Positions 63,137-64,000 of a stretch of 64,000 nt of DNA are shown one piece after another. Made by a program: the position numbers and the translations under genes. The notes under the pieces are model-generated. The model saw only the letters and a program-made list of their open reading frames with translations, did no database searches and was not told where the DNA came from. The stretch spans positions 2,232,001 to 2,296,000 of the forward strand of contig NZ_CP009933.1 in assembly GCF_000968375.1 (NCBI RefSeq), read 5' to 3'. This DNA comes from Clostridium scatologenes (GTDB taxonomy: Bacteria; Bacillota; Clostridia; Clostridiales; Clostridiaceae). Every line of letters begins with the position of its first letter. Position 1 is the first letter of the stretch.

Positions 63137-63796
63137 ATGATTAATTTATACAATGACATTTTGGAAATTTTTAAGAAAAATTCTGATATTTTATTTGGCA
63201 TTTCGAATATAGATTTTAGTGAATATAAATCAGATTATAAATGTGCATTAATTTTTGCTGTTCCACATACGGAATCATTGAGTATAAGTAGTTATAAAGA
63301 AGATAAACTTGAAAATTTAATATTGGAAACACGTGATAGGATTAACTTACTATTAGAAGAAATTACTCCTTTATTAAGAAAATATAAAATTCAATATTAC
63401 ATACCACCTATCGCACAATCAAATGAAGAAACACTTATTGCACCATTTTCATTTAAATTTGCAAGTGTTAATGCAGGTTTGGGTTGGATAGGTAAAAATG
63501 GTGTTTTGATTACAGAAAAGTATGGACCAAGAGTAAGATTATCTACAATACTAATTAATTGTTATTTACCAGTAGGAAGTCCAATTACAAAGAGTAAATG
63601 TCCAAGGGAATGTAATATATGTGTCAACGCTTGCCCTTACAAGGCTTTAAATGGCTACGAATGGAATATAGGCACAAAACGTGAAGAATTAATTAACTAT
63701 AAATTATGCAATGAGAAAAGAAGTCTTTATATAAAAACACATCACAGAAAACATTCTTGTGGATTATGTATGGTGTCCTGTCCTATTGGAATATAA
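63137..63796 (+). CDS. QueG-like double-cubane iron-sulfur protein
   Basis: 219 residues. The C-terminal half has two [4Fe-4S] motifs, CPRECNICVNACPYKAL and CGLCMVSCPIG, preceded by ASVNAGLGWIGKNGVLITEKYGPRVRLSTILIN, typical of epoxyqueuosine reductase-type proteins. QueG itself is usually 300-380 residues with a cobalamin site, so this is a short relative and may be a different iron-sulfur reductase. Start behind AAGGAG. Confidence 0.8.
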   Translation: MINLYNDILEIFKKNSDILFGISNIDFSEYKSDYKCALIFAVPHTESLSISSYKEDKLENLILETRDRINLLLEEITPLLRKYKIQYYIPPIAQSNEETLIAPFSFKFASVNAGLGWIGKNGVLITEKYGPRVRLSTILINCYLPVGSPITKSKCPRECNICVNACPYKALNGYEWNIGTKREELINYKLCNEKRSLYIKTHHRKHSCGLCMVSCPIGI

Positions 63797-63864
63797 AAAC
63801 ACATATTATGAAACAAAAAGTTATTAGCAAAATTACTAACAAGCTATCTTCAATAACTATAATT

Positions 63865-63898
63865 AAGGGATATATTACACATGTATAATATATCCCTT
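63865..63898. terminator. Bidirectional terminator between convergent genes
   Basis: AAGGGATATATTA / TAATATATCCCTT, a perfect 13-bp stem with an eight-base loop, followed by TACTTATTTTTT on the plus strand. It lies between the iron-sulfur gene and the convergent gene at the window edge. Confidence 0.8.
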
Positions 63899-63909
63899 TA
63901 CTTATTTTT

Positions 63910-64000
63910 TTATTTTACAGATTTCAAATTAGCCATATCTGTTATATTTTTCCCAGTTGCAACTTCAATAAAATTTAAATCATTAGACATAATTTCTATA
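63910..64000 (-). CDS. C-terminal end of an unidentified protein (cut by window edge)
   Basis: The minus strand encodes IEIMSNDLNFIEVATGKNI and TDMANLKSVK before TAA 63910-63912. Only about 29 residues are visible. I cannot name a family. Its position directly beyond a terminator suits a real gene end. Confidence 0.5.
   Translation of the reverse strand, partial: IEIMSNDLNFIEVATGKNITDMANLKSVK

Noticed and set aside
1..64000. CRISPR array, tRNA, rRNA, intact transposase or prophage
   Set aside because: No regularly spaced direct repeats, cloverleaf genes, rRNA-like sequence or phage module were seen on reading both strands.

Overview
The window is AT-rich (about 30% G+C by eye), uses strong AGGAGG-type ribosome binding sites and many perfect hairpin terminators, and carries a tricistronic spore-germination receptor, a four-subunit ferredoxin-linked 2-oxoacid oxidoreductase, adenine deaminase and two cell-wall-binding repeat 2 (CWB2) proteins. 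This points to a spore-forming anaerobic Firmicute, most likely Clostridium sensu stricto. No rRNA, tRNA, CRISPR array, intact transposase or phage module was seen. It reads as ordinary chromosome with a few decayed genes.

Layout. 1-779: start of ftsH (minus, cut by the window edge). 1138-5402: a GerA-type receptor operon with an extra small membrane gene. 5556-7234: phosphate transporter Pit with its DUF47 partner, followed by a possible scrap of a nitroreductase-like gene. 7340-7735: unknown. 7959-15419: a hexonate catabolic operon (mannonate dehydratase, fructuronate reductase, GntP permease, zinc dehydrogenase, LarA-family nickel racemase/epimerase, KDPG aldolase) with its FadR-type GntR regulator; matching palindromes lie at both promoters. 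15736-19169: ECF sigma factor, membrane protein and ABC exporter. 19187-19460: MITE-like inverted repeat element. 19541-20962: CWB2 protein. 21236-28557: LacI regulator, PotABCD-type importer, adenine deaminase and nucleoside phosphorylase, probably a purine salvage operon. 28966-35680: small membrane protein, two TerC-family proteins, secreted amidase, a very small kinase-like protein, L,D-transpeptidase and MsrB. 35942-37193: second ECF sigma factor with a membrane partner.

38094-42134: broken chemotaxis receptor fragment, aminotransferase and an intact chemotaxis receptor preceded by a 14-codon leader ORF. 42271-46862: hypothetical protein, serine hydrolase with an AraC/GyrI-type regulator of clearly higher G+C, and RNase H. 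46980-50512: second CWB2 protein, AI-2E-family transporter with no standard start codon, and cyanase. 50873-55493: porCDAB oxidoreductase with a consensus sigma-54 promoter and a divergent sigma-54 activator. 55535-58682: YhbD/YhbE-like pair, alpha/beta hydrolase and MarR regulator with two operator-like palindromes. 58920-59660: nitroreductase broken by one in-frame TGA. 59871-62843: SNF2 helicase. 63137-63796: QueG-like iron-sulfur protein. The window ends in the C-terminus of another minus-strand gene.

The most interesting system is the hexonate operon. A LarA-type C2 epimerase placed among a permease, a C5 dehydrogenase, a fructuronate reductase and mannonate dehydratase suggests a route in which sugar acids are epimerised at C2 and funnelled to 2-keto-3-deoxygluconate. 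No KDG kinase lies alongside. Second is the sigma-54-controlled por operon, where promoter, activator and target can all be read directly from the sequence.
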